Part shown: positions 53,267 to 62,396 of the stretch, piece after piece
Layout: each line of letters begins with the position of its first letter
Position numbering within the stretch: the first letter of the stretch is position 1
Assembly: GCF_001629705.1 (NCBI RefSeq)
Contig: NZ_CP015378.1
Coordinates: forward strand, 1,488,001 to 1,552,000
Direction: 5' to 3'
Source: Fictibacillus phosphorivorans
GTDB lineage: Bacteria; Bacillota; Bacilli; Bacillales; Fictibacillaceae
Length of the DNA stretch: 64,000 nt
Program-made: the position numbers and the translations under genes
The notes under the pieces: model-generated
Seen by the model: only the letters and a program-made list of their open reading frames with translations
Database searches by the model: none
Told to the model about the DNA's origin: nothing

Positions 53267-53397
53267 ATAAACCTCCTTGAATTTGAAAACCCTATGAAAA
53301 GCATAGCACGATTATAAGAATACTGTAATATGTTGATTTTTTTTATGCAAACCTTTATATTTAAAGGTAGAAATCGTGTCGAACGGAGGGATGATCA

Positions 53398-53679
53398 TTG
53401 TCAGCTGAGATGGCAACTGGACATCGGGAAAGGGCATTTGAACTATTAAAAGCAGATGCAGATAAAATCCTGAAACTAATTGAAGTTCAAATGGAAAACT
53501 TAACAATGCCACAATGTCCCCTCTATGAGGAAGTATTGGATACGCAAATGTTTGGTTTATCCCGTGAAATAGATTTTGCAGTCCGTTTAAACCTGGTCGA
53601 AGAAGAGACAGGTAAGAAGTTATTAGAATCACTTGAAAAGCAGTTAACTGCTTTGCACGATGCCTCAATGAAAAAATGA
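53398..53679 (+). CDS. ylaN: YlaN, UPF0358 family
   Basis: A 93-residue helical protein ([42 protein letters not shown]). The TTG start follows GGAGGG. In B. subtilis YlaN is needed under low iron and has been linked to iron/Fur homeostasis. It is a single gene ending at a terminator that is shared with a possible opposing short frame. Confidence 0.92.
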   Translation: MSAEMATGHRERAFELLKADADKILKLIEVQMENLTMPQCPLYEEVLDTQMFGLSREIDFAVRLNLVEEETGKKLLESLEKQLTALHDASMKK

Positions 53680-53686
53680 TCGACAC

Positions 53687-53722
53687 CCAGTCCGAGAATA
53701 AAATTTGGACTGGATTTTTTTA
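53687..53722 (+). terminator. Terminator of ylaN
   Basis: CCAGTCC pairs with GGACTGG, 13-base loop, followed by seven T residues. Confidence 0.8.
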
Positions 53723-53836
53723 TATACATACAATTGCTTGCATGTTCTTGTTTGTCATTGAACTCTTCTGTAAATCCCAGCTTGCTTTAAGGTCCTCTTT
53801 ATTTACGAGAGGATGTTCATCAAAAAGCCGATACAT
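53720..53836 (-). pseudogene. Short leftward reading frame, possibly a gene remnant
   Basis: From an ATG at 53836 the frame encodes 38 residues (MYRLFDEHPLVNKEDLKASW and more) and ends exactly in the ylaN terminator. The same frame is open upstream to about 53890 and reads like coding sequence (FPLLIVFRRM), but has no start codon with a ribosome site. It could be a decayed gene or a small protein with an unusual start. Weak call. Confidence 0.25.
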
Positions 53837-53967
53837 CCTTCGAAATACTATAAGAAGCGGGAACTGTAGTGTTGTATCATAAATAAAAAAGGTTTATGTG
53901 TTACAATATCTAATAATTATAAAGATGCAGTTTCGATACTTCGTAAGAGAGGAGAAAGGTGAACAAC

Positions 53968-55125
53968 GTGAAAAAAGCAGTAAGACCCTATGACTATTCT
54001 TTGATAGTAGCCGTACTATTATTGTGCAGTGCTGGATTAGTCATGATCTACAGCGCGAGTATAGGGGTAACGATTAATAAATACGATTATAGCAGCAGCT
54101 TTTTCTTTACAAGACAACTAATCTTTCTATTAGTTGGTTTAGGACTCATGTATTTTACCATGAGGTTTAACATTCAAATCTATAAAAAGCTTATGATGCC
54201 TATCGTCGTCTTTTCTATTCTTATTTTAATATTTGTATTATTGTTCGGACGAGAAGTGAACAATGCAAAAAGCTGGTTATACATAGGTCCGATCGGTATT
54301 CAGCCTGCTGAATTCATCAAGCTAACACTAGCGATCTACTTAGCAGCTATCTACTCTAAGAAACAAGGAAAGATGCAAGATTTCAAAAAAGGGGTTATTC
54401 CTCCGTTAACGATCTTCGCGATCATGTTCCTTTTAATCTTAAGGCAGCCAGACTTAGGGACAGGCATTATCGTTTCAGGTGTTGCTGGAGTGATTTTGTT
54501 TTGTTCTGGGATTAAGTTCAAACATATTTTTTCAATGGCAGCATTAGCGGGAATCGTAGGCTTAGGAATATTTCTTCGTTTAACACCAGAACAGCTTTCC
54601 CGTTTTGATGCAGCATTTGCACCTTTTAAAGATCCTGCTGGTGATGGATATCAGCTTGTTAATGGGTATATCTCAATCGCTGCAGGTGGAATAACAGGAT
54701 CAGGCTTAGGCGAGAGTATTCAGAAATACGGCTTTCTTCCTGAACCACACACAGATTTTATCATCGCCATTATTGCAGAAGAACTTGGTTTTATTGGAGT
54801 ATTTTTAATAATTGCTTTATTAGGATATATCGTTCTAAAAGGATTCTGGATTGGCATGCAGAGTAATGATACATATGCAAGTTTATTAGCTTTTGGTATT
54901 GCTGGAATGATTGGGATTCAAACAGTGGTCAACCTAGGTGCAGCAGTAGGGTTATTACCTATTACTGGTGTTCCGTTGCCATTTATTTCGTACGGGGGCT
55001 CATCCCTTCTATTGTTTCTAACATCGATGGGGATTCTCATAAATATTTCTGCAAAAGTAAATCTGAACAAGAAAGTACCTGATCGAAAGCCCGAAGTAAA
55101 CAGAAAGATAAAAGCTATCATGTAA
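53968..55125 (+). CDS. ftsW: FtsW/RodA/SpoVE family peptidoglycan glycosyltransferase
   Basis: A 385-residue, ten-helix SEDS protein. The GTG at 53968 is chosen because AGGAGAAAGGTG precedes it, with an earlier GTG inside that site. The SEDS signature is intact: QPDLGTG near residue 168 and LPEPHTDFIIAIIAEELG near 256-273. SEDS proteins polymerise lipid II with a partner class B PBP. The position before pycA and after ylaN is that of B. subtilis ftsW, the division member; spoVE and rodA lie elsewhere. Confidence 0.92.
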   Translation: MKKAVRPYDYSLIVAVLLLCSAGLVMIYSASIGVTINKYDYSSSFFFTRQLIFLLVGLGLMYFTMRFNIQIYKKLMMPIVVFSILILIFVLLFGREVNNAKSWLYIGPIGIQPAEFIKLTLAIYLAAIYSKKQGKMQDFKKGVIPPLTIFAIMFLLILRQPDLGTGIIVSGVAGVILFCSGIKFKHIFSMAALAGIVGLGIFLRLTPEQLSRFDAAFAPFKDPAGDGYQLVNGYISIAAGGITGSGLGESIQKYGFLPEPHTDFIIAIIAEELGFIGVFLIIALLGYIVLKGFWIGMQSNDTYASLLAFGIAGMIGIQTVVNLGAAVGLLPITGVPLPFISYGGSSLLLFLTSMGILINISAKVNLNKKVPDRKPEVNRKIKAIM

Positions 55126-55147
55126 CGGTAAAAGGAGAGGAACTTGT

Positions 55148-58100
55148 ATGAGTAGAAAAATCAGCAAAGTCTTAGTAGCAAACCGAGGAGAAATTGCAAT
55201 ACGGATTTTCAGAGCCTGTACCGAACTAGATATACGAACAGTAGCTATTTATTCAAAAGAAGATACGGGATCTTATCATCGTTATAAAGCCGATGAAGCC
55301 TATCTTGTAGGAGAGGGTAAGAAACCGATCGATGCTTATCTTGATATCGAAGGCATTATTGAGATCGCTAAGACAAATGGTGTTGACGCGATTCATCCAG
55401 GATACGGCTTTTTATCAGAAAACAAAGAATTTGCAGAACGTTGTGATGAAGAAGGAATCATTTTCATTGGTCCTAACCAAAAACACCTTGATGTTTTCGG
55501 AGATAAAGTTAAAGCGAGACAAACAGCCATCGATGCCAACATCCCAGTTATTCCGGGTAGTGATGGACCTGTTAACAGTCTTTCAGAAGTGAGAGACTTT
55601 GCTCTGAGCAATGGTTTTCCTATCATCATCAAGGCTTCTATGGGTGGCGGTGGACGCGGAATGCGCATCGTAAGAAGTGAAAACTCCCTTGCGGAAAGTT
55701 ATGACCGTGCCAAATCAGAAGCAAAAGCCGCGTTTGGTAAAGATGAAGTATATGTTGAGAAATTTGTTGAGAACCCTAAACATATCGAAGTTCAGATTCT
55801 AGGAGATCATGAAGGCAATTTAGTGCATTTATATGAGCGCGACTGTTCTGTACAAAGAAGGCATCAAAAGGTAGTTGAAGTTGCACCAAGTGTTTCGCTA
55901 TCTGAGGAACTTCGTCATGATATCTGTGAATCTGCTGTTTCTTTGATGGAGCATGTTGGGTATATCAATGCAGGTACAGTTGAGTACCTAGTTACACCAG
56001 ACGGAAAATTTTATTTCATTGAAGTGAATCCAAGGGTTCAGGTAGAGCACACGATCACGGAGATGGTCACTGGTATCGATATCGTCCAATCGCAAATATT
56101 AATCGCAGAAGGATACCAGTTACATGAAAAAGAGATTGGTATCCCAAAGCAAGAAGATATTTATTGTCATGGTTATGCAATCCAATCACGTGTAACTACA
56201 GAAGATCCTTCTAATCAGTTCATGCCTGATACAGGTAAAATCATGGCTTATCGTTCTGGTGGAGGCTTTGGCGTTCGTTTGGATGCTGGAAATGGATTCC
56301 AAGGTGCTATTATCACACCTTTTTATGATTCTTTACTCGTTAAGGTGTCTACATGGGCTTTATCGTATGAGCAAGCAGCTTCTAAAATGTTAAGAAACTT
56401 AAAAGAGTTTCGTATACGTGGTATAAAAACCAACATTGCTTTTCTTGAGAACGTAGTCACACACCAAAAGTTCTTGTCAGGTGATTATGATACTTCTTTC
56501 ATTGATACAAGCAGTGAGCTCTTTGTTTTTCCAAAGCGTAAAGATAGAGGAACGAAGATGCTTTCGTATATTGGTGCGACAACTATCAATGGTTTCCCAG
56601 GACTAGCTAAGCAGGATAAACCTAACTTTGCTAAACCGAGGATTCCAAAGATTAAACATTCTGAGCCGATCCCTTATGGAACGAAACAATTGTTAGATGC
56701 TGAGGGGCCAGAAGCGGTGTCTCGCTGGATAAAGGATCAAAAGAAACTCCTTCTTACGGATACTACTTTCCGCGATGGTCACCAATCATTGTTGGCGACT
56801 CGTGTACGTACGAATGACCTTCTTCATATTGCTGAGCCGACTTCAAGATTGTGGCCAGAAATGTTTTCACTCGAGATGTGGGGAGGAGCAACGTTTGATG
56901 TTTCTTATCGTTTCCTAAATGAAGATCCATGGGACCGCTTAATTAAGCTGAGAGAAAAAGCACCGAATGTGTTGTTCCAAATGCTACTAAGAGCTTCTAA
57001 TGCGGTAGGGTACAAAAACTATCCAGATAATGTGGTCGAAGAGTTCGTTAAAAAGTCAGCTATGGCAGGTATTGATGTGTTCCGTATCTTTGATAGTTTA
57101 AACTGGGTAGAAGGTATGAAAGTAGCAATTAGAGCGGTTCGTGAGACAGGAAAAATCGCTGAGGCTGCTATTTGCTATACAGGAGATATTTTAGATCCGA
57201 ACCGAACAAAATATGATCTGAATTATTATGTGAATCTAGCAAAAGAGCTTGAAGCTGAAGGGGCACATATTCTAGCAATTAAAGATATGGCTGGTCTTTT
57301 AAAACCACAAGCTGCTTACGATCTAGTATCAGCGCTCAAAGAATCCATTAATATACCGATCCATCTTCATACGCATGACACGAGCGGAAACGGAATCTAT
57401 ACGTATGCTAAAGCGGCTGAAGCAGGTGTGGATATCGTAGACGTTGCTGTAAGTTCTATGGCGGGTCAGACATCACAGCCGAGTGCAAATTCCCTTTACT
57501 ACGCACTAGCAGGAAACGAAAGACAACCTGAAATGAACATTGACCATGTTAAAGACCTATCTTCTTATTGGGAAGATATCAGAAAATATTATTCTGGGTT
57601 TGAAAGCAATACGGCTGCACCAGATCCGGAAGTATATGAGCATGAGATGCCAGGCGGGCAGTTTAGTAATCTTCAACAACAAGCAAAGGCAGTCGGCCTT
57701 GGTGAACGTTGGGATGAAGTAAAACAGATGTATCGTAGAGTAAATGATATGTTTGGCGATGTTGTTAAAGTTACTCCATCATCTAAAGTTGTAGGTGATA
57801 TGGCTCTGTATATGGTTCAGAACAACTTAACGGAAGATGATGTATACGATCGAGGAGATTCTTTGGATTTCCCTGACTCTGTTGTAGAATTCTTTCAAGG
57901 GTACCTAGGACAGCCATATGAAGGTTTTCCTAAAGAACTGCAACGCATCATCTTAAAAGGAAGAGAACCTCTGTCAGTGAGGCCAGGAGAGCTTTTAGAG
58001 GCGGCTGATTTTAATGACATGAAGGAAACGTTATTCCACAAGATAAATCGCCAAGTTACCAGTTTTGATGTGTTGGCGTATGCCTTGTATCCAAAGGTAT

Positions 58101-58591
58101 TTTTGGATCGCGAGAAGATGTATTCCCAATTTGGTGATATCTCTGTTCTTGATACGCCAACGTTCTTTTATGGGATGAAGCTTGGAGAAGAGATTGAAGT
58201 AGAGATCGAACAAGGTAAAACTTTAATCGTGAAACTCGTTTCAATCGGTGAAGCACAGAATGATGGATCAAGAGTTCTTTATTTTGAACTTAACGGTCAA
58301 TCACGTGAAATCGTAGTTATCGACGAAAGTGCTAAAGTAACGGTATCTGCAAAGCAAAAAGTAGATCCTTCAAATCCTTCTCAGATTGGTGCAAGTATGC
58401 CAGGAACTGTGATCAAGGTTCTAGTTGAAAAAGGAGAGAAGGTTAAAAAAGGTGACCACCTCATGATAACTGAGGCCATGAAGATGGAAACGACGGTTCA
58501 AGCTCCATTTGATGGAACCGTTAAAGAGATCTCTGTTCAAAACGGAGAGGGAATCGCTGCTGGCGATCTTTTAATAGAGTTGATCAAGTAA
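55148..58591 (+). CDS. pycA: Pyruvate carboxylase
   Basis: A 1147-residue biotin enzyme that carboxylates pyruvate to oxaloacetate. The biotin carboxylase domain (about 5-450) has the ATP-grasp loop GGGGRGMR; the carboxyltransferase TIM barrel (about 530-800) starts with DTTFRDGHQSLLATR; the PC allosteric/C-terminal region follows; the biotin carrier domain has Lys1112 in EAMKMET. RBS AAGGAGAGG. It follows ftsW by 22 bases and is followed by a repeat and terminator. Confidence 0.97.
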   Translation: MSRKISKVLVANRGEIAIRIFRACTELDIRTVAIYSKEDTGSYHRYKADEAYLVGEGKKPIDAYLDIEGIIEIAKTNGVDAIHPGYGFLSENKEFAERCDEEGIIFIGPNQKHLDVFGDKVKARQTAIDANIPVIPGSDGPVNSLSEVRDFALSNGFPIIIKASMGGGGRGMRIVRSENSLAESYDRAKSEAKAAFGKDEVYVEKFVENPKHIEVQILGDHEGNLVHLYERDCSVQRRHQKVVEVAPSVSLSEELRHDICESAVSLMEHVGYINAGTVEYLVTPDGKFYFIEVNPRVQVEHTITEMVTGIDIVQSQILIAEGYQLHEKEIGIPKQEDIYCHGYAIQSRVTTEDPSNQFMPDTGKIMAYRSGGGFGVRLDAGNGFQGAIITPFYDSLLVKVSTWALSYEQAASKMLRNLKEFRIRGIKTNIAFLENVVTHQKFLSGDYDTSFIDTSSELFVFPKRKDRGTKMLSYIGATTINGFPGLAKQDKPNFAKPRIPKIKHSEPIPYGTKQLLDAEGPEAVSRWIKDQKKLLLTDTTFRDGHQSLLATRVRTNDLLHIAEPTSRLWPEMFSLEMWGGATFDVSYRFLNEDPWDRLIKLREKAPNVLFQMLLRASNAVGYKNYPDNVVEEFVKKSAMAGIDVFRIFDSLNWVEGMKVAIRAVRETGKIAEAAICYTGDILDPNRTKYDLNYYVNLAKELEAEGAHILAIKDMAGLLKPQAAYDLVSALKESINIPIHLHTHDTSGNGIYTYAKAAEAGVDIVDVAVSSMAGQTSQPSANSLYYALAGNERQPEMNIDHVKDLSSYWEDIRKYYSGFESNTAAPDPEVYEHEMPGGQFSNLQQQAKAVGLGERWDEVKQMYRRVNDMFGDVVKVTPSSKVVGDMALYMVQNNLTEDDVYDRGDSLDFPDSVVEFFQGYLGQPYEGFPKELQRIILKGREPLSVRPGELLEAADFNDMKETLFHKINRQVTSFDVLAYALYPKVFLDREKMYSQFGDISVLDTPTFFYGMKLGEEIEVEIEQGKTLIVKLVSIGEAQNDGSRVLYFELNGQSREIVVIDESAKVTVSAKQKVDPSNPSQIGASMPGTVIKVLVEKGEKVKKGDHLMITEAMKMETTVQAPFDGTVKEISVQNGEGIAAGDLLIELIK

Positions 58592-58641
58592 AACGGTCTT
58601 TTCTAAAAGATTGTGCTCTGACCTCCTTTGCACCTTTGACA

Positions 58642-58850
58642 ATTGATTGTAGTGGAAGGTGCGTGCCTACTACATGAGATACTTCTTGCAAGGCATGCGA
58701 CGAGGAAGCTTACTACGAAGCATCACTTGTAGACGCAGGAGCAGCACGTAACTTCTTAAGGCGGGCAGCTGAGACACTTAAGAGTGAAACGTACGAATGT
58801 GGCTCAGCGTCTGCCCCGTGGAAAGCGAGCAGCCTGGAACGGAAATCAAT
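58642..58850. repeat. Bacillaceae intergenic repeat, long copy
   Basis: The 5' edge ATTGATTGTAGTGGAAGGTG and the 3' edge GGAACGGAAATCAAT match the short copy at 5911-6010. The shared core includes GTGGCTCAGCG and CGTGGAAAGCGAGCAGCC. This copy has about 110 extra bases in the middle. It fills most of the 334-base gap between pycA and ctaA. A leftward 65-residue open frame across it is not considered a gene. Confidence 0.65.
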
Positions 58851-58885
58851 ACTTCCAAAAGCAACATACGATAACAGCAAAATAA

Positions 58886-58924
58886 AAAACCCAAGGTGCA
58901 AACCGTGCACCTTGGGTTTTTTGA
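58886..58924. terminator. Bidirectional terminator between pycA and ctaA
   Basis: AAAACCCAAGGTGC pairs with GCACCTTGGGTTTT around AAACCGT, with A and T runs on the two sides. Confidence 0.9.
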
Positions 58925-58925
58925 T

Positions 58926-59813
58926 TTACTTTCGATATACGATTAAAGCTAAGTAGCTCAGTGTTCCAAACAAGAAGGAGATGATCAATCCATGCCCAAG
59001 GGCTACGAATAAGTTTAAGTTTGAATAAACGATCAATGCTCCTGATACACCTTGGAGGATGACGAATAGGAGAGCGAACTGAAATCCTTTTGTAACTACT
59101 TTTTGATCGCTATAGTACTTTCTTGCGTGATACCAAGAATATACGATCCAAATAAAAAGTACGATAGCTGCGATACGGTGCAGCAAATGAATGCTAGCTT
59201 GAGATCCTATCGTTGCAAATAGGGTTCCGTTACATAACGGGAACTCTGGACCACATCCCATGCTTGAGCCAGTATGTCTTACGAGTGCACCCGTGTATAC
59301 AACCGCATATAGATATGCAAATAACCAATAGATATTTTTTTTGAATCCTGGTGATATATTCGCTATAAATGGACGATCAGGATCTTCAAAAGAGAGAATC
59401 GCGATCAAGAGAACACTTGCGAACGAAACGAGTGAAAAACCGAAATGGGAAGCAAGAACGGCTGAAGATTGACTCCAAATAACAGCAGCAGCTCCTAAAA
59501 GACCTTGAAGGATAATAAAGAATACAGCTGATCCAGCTAAAATCTTTATTTCTTTTCTATGTGGGTCTCTTCTCCAAGCCCAAATCGCGAGTATGATAAC
59601 GAGAAGGCCGAGCCATGCTGACACAAACCGATGACTAACCTCAATAATCGTTTCGAGTTTAGGTGCTGTAGGCAAGATCTCTCCATAACAGAGGGGCCAT
59701 GAATTACCGCATCCGTCTCCTGAGCCTGTTTTTGTTACAACCGCTCCCATCAGCAATACGAGCAACATTCCTAGTGAAGTAATAATAGAATAAATCTGAT
59801 AAAATCTTTTCAA
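58926..59813 (-). CDS. ctaA: Heme A synthase
   Basis: Oxidises the C8 methyl of heme O to the formyl of heme A for the aa3/caa3 oxidases. The TTG at 59813 follows AGGTGAA and gives 295 residues with a start LKRFYQIYSI; longer in-frame GTG starts at 59822 or 59852 have no good ribosome site. Eight membrane helices in two four-helix halves are visible. The conserved histidines are in EVSHRF, VLASHFG, LLHRIA and LGHG, and a Cys pair in GCGNSWPLC and MGCGPEFPLC. It is divergent from ctaB. Confidence 0.9.
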   Translation of the reverse strand: MKRFYQIYSIITSLGMLLVLLMGAVVTKTGSGDGCGNSWPLCYGEILPTAPKLETIIEVSHRFVSAWLGLLVIILAIWAWRRDPHRKEIKILAGSAVFFIILQGLLGAAAVIWSQSSAVLASHFGFSLVSFASVLLIAILSFEDPDRPFIANISPGFKKNIYWLFAYLYAVVYTGALVRHTGSSMGCGPEFPLCNGTLFATIGSQASIHLLHRIAAIVLFIWIVYSWYHARKYYSDQKVVTKGFQFALLFVILQGVSGALIVYSNLNLFVALGHGLIISFLFGTLSYLALIVYRK

Positions 59814-60163
59814 TTCATTCACCTGCTTTTTTTTTGTCCTATAACCGTTCACAAATTTGTAATAATTTCAACAAGTATTCCAAACACTTCCATCGTACAA
59901 ATAATATAAGATAGTGTCTATATTAGTCGAAGTATACAAAGGACTTGATTTGTTTTATAATGTTAGAGGACATTTTCTTTATATATTCTTTATATATCAC
60001 TATCCTATCATATAGGTAAAACGTTCTACTTTACATATTGTGAACAGATGAAGACATTTTTTTACCGTTGATTTTAGAGTCAAGCCCATATAGAATGAAT
60101 GAGGGCTTAAATAACAGCAAAAGCAAGAATTGGAACATTTTACTCTAAAAGGAGGTGTATCTG
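59814..60163. other. 350-base ctaA-ctaB divergent region
   Basis: No credible gene. It should hold the promoters of both units. A plausible ctaB promoter is at 59933-59961. ResD-controlled sites are expected in this interval by analogy with B. subtilis but I could not point to one. Confidence 0.5.
59933..59961 (+). promoter_or_regulatory. Candidate promoter of ctaB
   Basis: TATACA at 59933-59938 and a perfect TATAAT at 59956-59961 with a 17-base spacer. It implies a leader near 195 bases. Confidence 0.45.
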
Positions 60164-61099
60164 TTGAGCAAAACTCCAACTGCATATGAAGTCGCTAACA
60201 AAGTCATGGAACCTGGACCTCTATCTGAAGCGAATCCTACAGGCACCTGGAAAGATTTCTTGACCATCGCGAAGCTCGGGATCGTTATGAGTAATTTGAT
60301 TACGACATTTGCTGGATTTTTTCTAGCATTAAAATATAACAATCTTTTATTTTCCGACAAGATTGGTGACTTAGTTCTTTGTATTTTAGGTGCAGCATTA
60401 GTTATCGCAGGTGGCTGCTGCTTAAATAACTATATTGATAGAGATATAGACCAACTGATGGAACGTACGATTGAGCGGCCGACAGTTACAGGAAGGATTA
60501 GTGCGAATCAAGTTCTTTGGGTAGGTATTATTCTTTCCGCAATCGGAACAGTTATGCTTGCCATGACAACATTAACGGCAGCCGTTATGGGATTGATCGG
60601 ACTTTTCGTATATGTCGTTGTTTACACGATGTGGCTTAAACGAACTCATTCTATTAACACGGTAGTCGGAGGCATATCTGGAGCAGTACCGCCATTAATC
60701 GGTTGGGCAGCTGTAGATGCAAACCTTCATTGGGTTGCTTGGATCTTATTCTTGATCATGTTTTTATGGCAACCGCCACACTTTTTGGCGCTTGCGATGA
60801 AACGATGCGAAGACTATCGAAAAGCAGGAATTCCGATGCTTCCTGTTGTATCCGGTTTCGCATTAACGAAGCGTCAGATGATCTGGTACGTTGCCGCATT
60901 ACTTCCTGTGTCCCTTTACCTTTTTGAATTTGGCATCGTCTACTTGATCTTGGCTGCTGTGCTAGGAACAGGTTGGTTGATTCTAGCATTATCAGGTTTA
61001 AAGACTAAGGATGACATGAAGTGGGCTCGTATGATGTTTGTATATTCGTTGAATTATATGACCATTATGTTTGTTGCTATGATCTTAGTGAACATATAG
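60164..61099 (+). CDS. ctaB: Protoheme IX farnesyltransferase (heme O synthase)
   Basis: Adds a farnesyl group to heme B to give heme O. The TTG at 60164 follows AAGGAGGTG; the product is 311 residues. The prenyltransferase motif [20 protein letters not shown] is at about residues 88-107 and [11 protein letters not shown] near 220; about nine membrane helices. It supplies heme O to CtaA and starts the ctaB-ctaC-ctaD group. Confidence 0.94.
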   Translation: MSKTPTAYEVANKVMEPGPLSEANPTGTWKDFLTIAKLGIVMSNLITTFAGFFLALKYNNLLFSDKIGDLVLCILGAALVIAGGCCLNNYIDRDIDQLMERTIERPTVTGRISANQVLWVGIILSAIGTVMLAMTTLTAAVMGLIGLFVYVVVYTMWLKRTHSINTVVGGISGAVPPLIGWAAVDANLHWVAWILFLIMFLWQPPHFLALAMKRCEDYRKAGIPMLPVVSGFALTKRQMIWYVAALLPVSLYLFEFGIVYLILAAVLGTGWLILALSGLKTKDDMKWARMMFVYSLNYMTIMFVAMILVNI

Positions 61100-61110
61100 A
61101 TTTTTATGCT

Positions 61111-61134
61111 GGAACAGCGCGATCGTGCTGTTCC
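61111..61134 (+). terminator. Weak hairpin after ctaB
   Basis: GGAACAGC pairs with GCTGTTCC around GCGATCGT; no T-run follows, so termination may be partial. Confidence 0.4.
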
Positions 61135-61345
61135 TATAATCGCCTTTACATAAAAGGGCTTTCATAAAAAATATAGATGAAGCCTAATTCTTTGTAATCA
61201 CTCAATAGAGTGATCGAGAAACATTTAGTTTTACAGCGTAAGATTTATTTTGCTATTTCCATTCAAATAACCTATTTATTTGAATTGAATAGATAGAACA
61301 TTCAGTCAAAACAGACTACAACGAGAAAGTGGGGTATATGTAGTG

Positions 61346-62365
61346 ATGAAAAAATGGCTACAAAAAGGGCGTTTTCTTTCCTTATTTGCCATGTTGGCTC
61401 TTCTTTTGATGGGGTGCGGAGATCCGACTCTATCAACTTTAATTCCGCAAGGTGAAGTTGCTGACAAACAGTTCCAGCTGATGCTGATCTCTATTAGTAT
61501 TATGATCCTGGTCCTGGTGGTAGTTTTCGTTCTTTATGCATTCGTATTATTGAAGTTTAGAAAGAGAAAAGGTGACGAATCTACACCTAAGCAAGTGGAA
61601 GGTAACCACATGCTTGAACTATTATGGACAGTTATTCCGATTCTTTTGCTTATCATCTTAGCTGTACCAACTGTAATGAGAACGTTTGAATTCTCTGCAG
61701 ATGCAAAACCAGCTTCTAAGAACGAGCTAAGCATTAAGGTTACTGGACACCAATATTGGTGGGAGTTTGAGTATCCGAAAGAAGAATTAATCACTTCTCA
61801 GGAATTGGTTCTTCCAGCAGATACAAAAGTACACGTTGAATTATCATCTGCTGATGTCATTCACTCTTTCTGGATTCCTTCACTAGCTGGTAAGACGGAT
61901 ACGAACCCTGGTGATAAAAACAAGAACTACATGTGGTTTGATACGGGAAGTAAGACAGACGTAGTGTACAAAGGGAAATGTGCTGAGCTTTGTGGTGCAT
62001 CCCATGCACTAATGGATTTTAAAGTAAGAGTTGTTTCTAAAGAAGACTACAAGAACTGGGTTGCGGGCTATAAAGCGGCTGACGAAAAATCTTCTGCTAA
62101 TGCTGATGGACAACAAGTCTTTGAAAAGAACTGTTTATCTTGTCATGCTGTTGGACAAAACGGCGGGAACACAGGACCTAGCTTAACTGGTTTTGGGGAT
62201 AAAGACCGTGTAGCAGGTATCTTAGAACATGATAAAGAAAATCTGAAAAAGTGGATCAAGGATCCTCAAGAAGTGAAGCCAGGTAATAACATGCCTAAAG
62301 TTAATCTTTCTGATGAGGAAATTGATGCTGTTTCAGATTACTTGTTAGGTCTTAAATTGAAATAG
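61346..62365 (+). CDS. ctaC: Cytochrome caa3 oxidase subunit II
   Basis: A lipoprotein subunit of about 339 residues. The signal peptide and lipobox end in LLLMGC; two membrane helices follow (about 43-65 and 88-110). The CuA domain has HxxxW-type ligands with KCAELCGASHALMDF near residues 213-227. A fused C-terminal cytochrome c domain has CLSCH near 258-262 and MPKV with a Met ligand. It passes electrons from cytochrome c to subunit I. The start could be GTG at 61343 or ATG at 61346. Confidence 0.93.
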   Translation: MKKWLQKGRFLSLFAMLALLLMGCGDPTLSTLIPQGEVADKQFQLMLISISIMILVLVVVFVLYAFVLLKFRKRKGDESTPKQVEGNHMLELLWTVIPILLLIILAVPTVMRTFEFSADAKPASKNELSIKVTGHQYWWEFEYPKEELITSQELVLPADTKVHVELSSADVIHSFWIPSLAGKTDTNPGDKNKNYMWFDTGSKTDVVYKGKCAELCGASHALMDFKVRVVSKEDYKNWVAGYKAADEKSSANADGQQVFEKNCLSCHAVGQNGGNTGPSLTGFGDKDRVAGILEHDKENLKKWIKDPQEVKPGNNMPKVNLSDEEIDAVSDYLLGLKLK

Positions 62366-62396
62366 TCTTAAGCATTGCAAAAAAGGAGGTTACACC

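Noticed and set aside
58713..58910. 65-residue leftward frame
   Set aside because: It is contained in the intergenic repeat and the terminator; such frames are artefacts of the repeat.
60000..60185. 61-residue leftward frame in the ctaA-ctaB gap
   Set aside because: It overlaps the ctaB start and has no ribosome site or protein-like composition.
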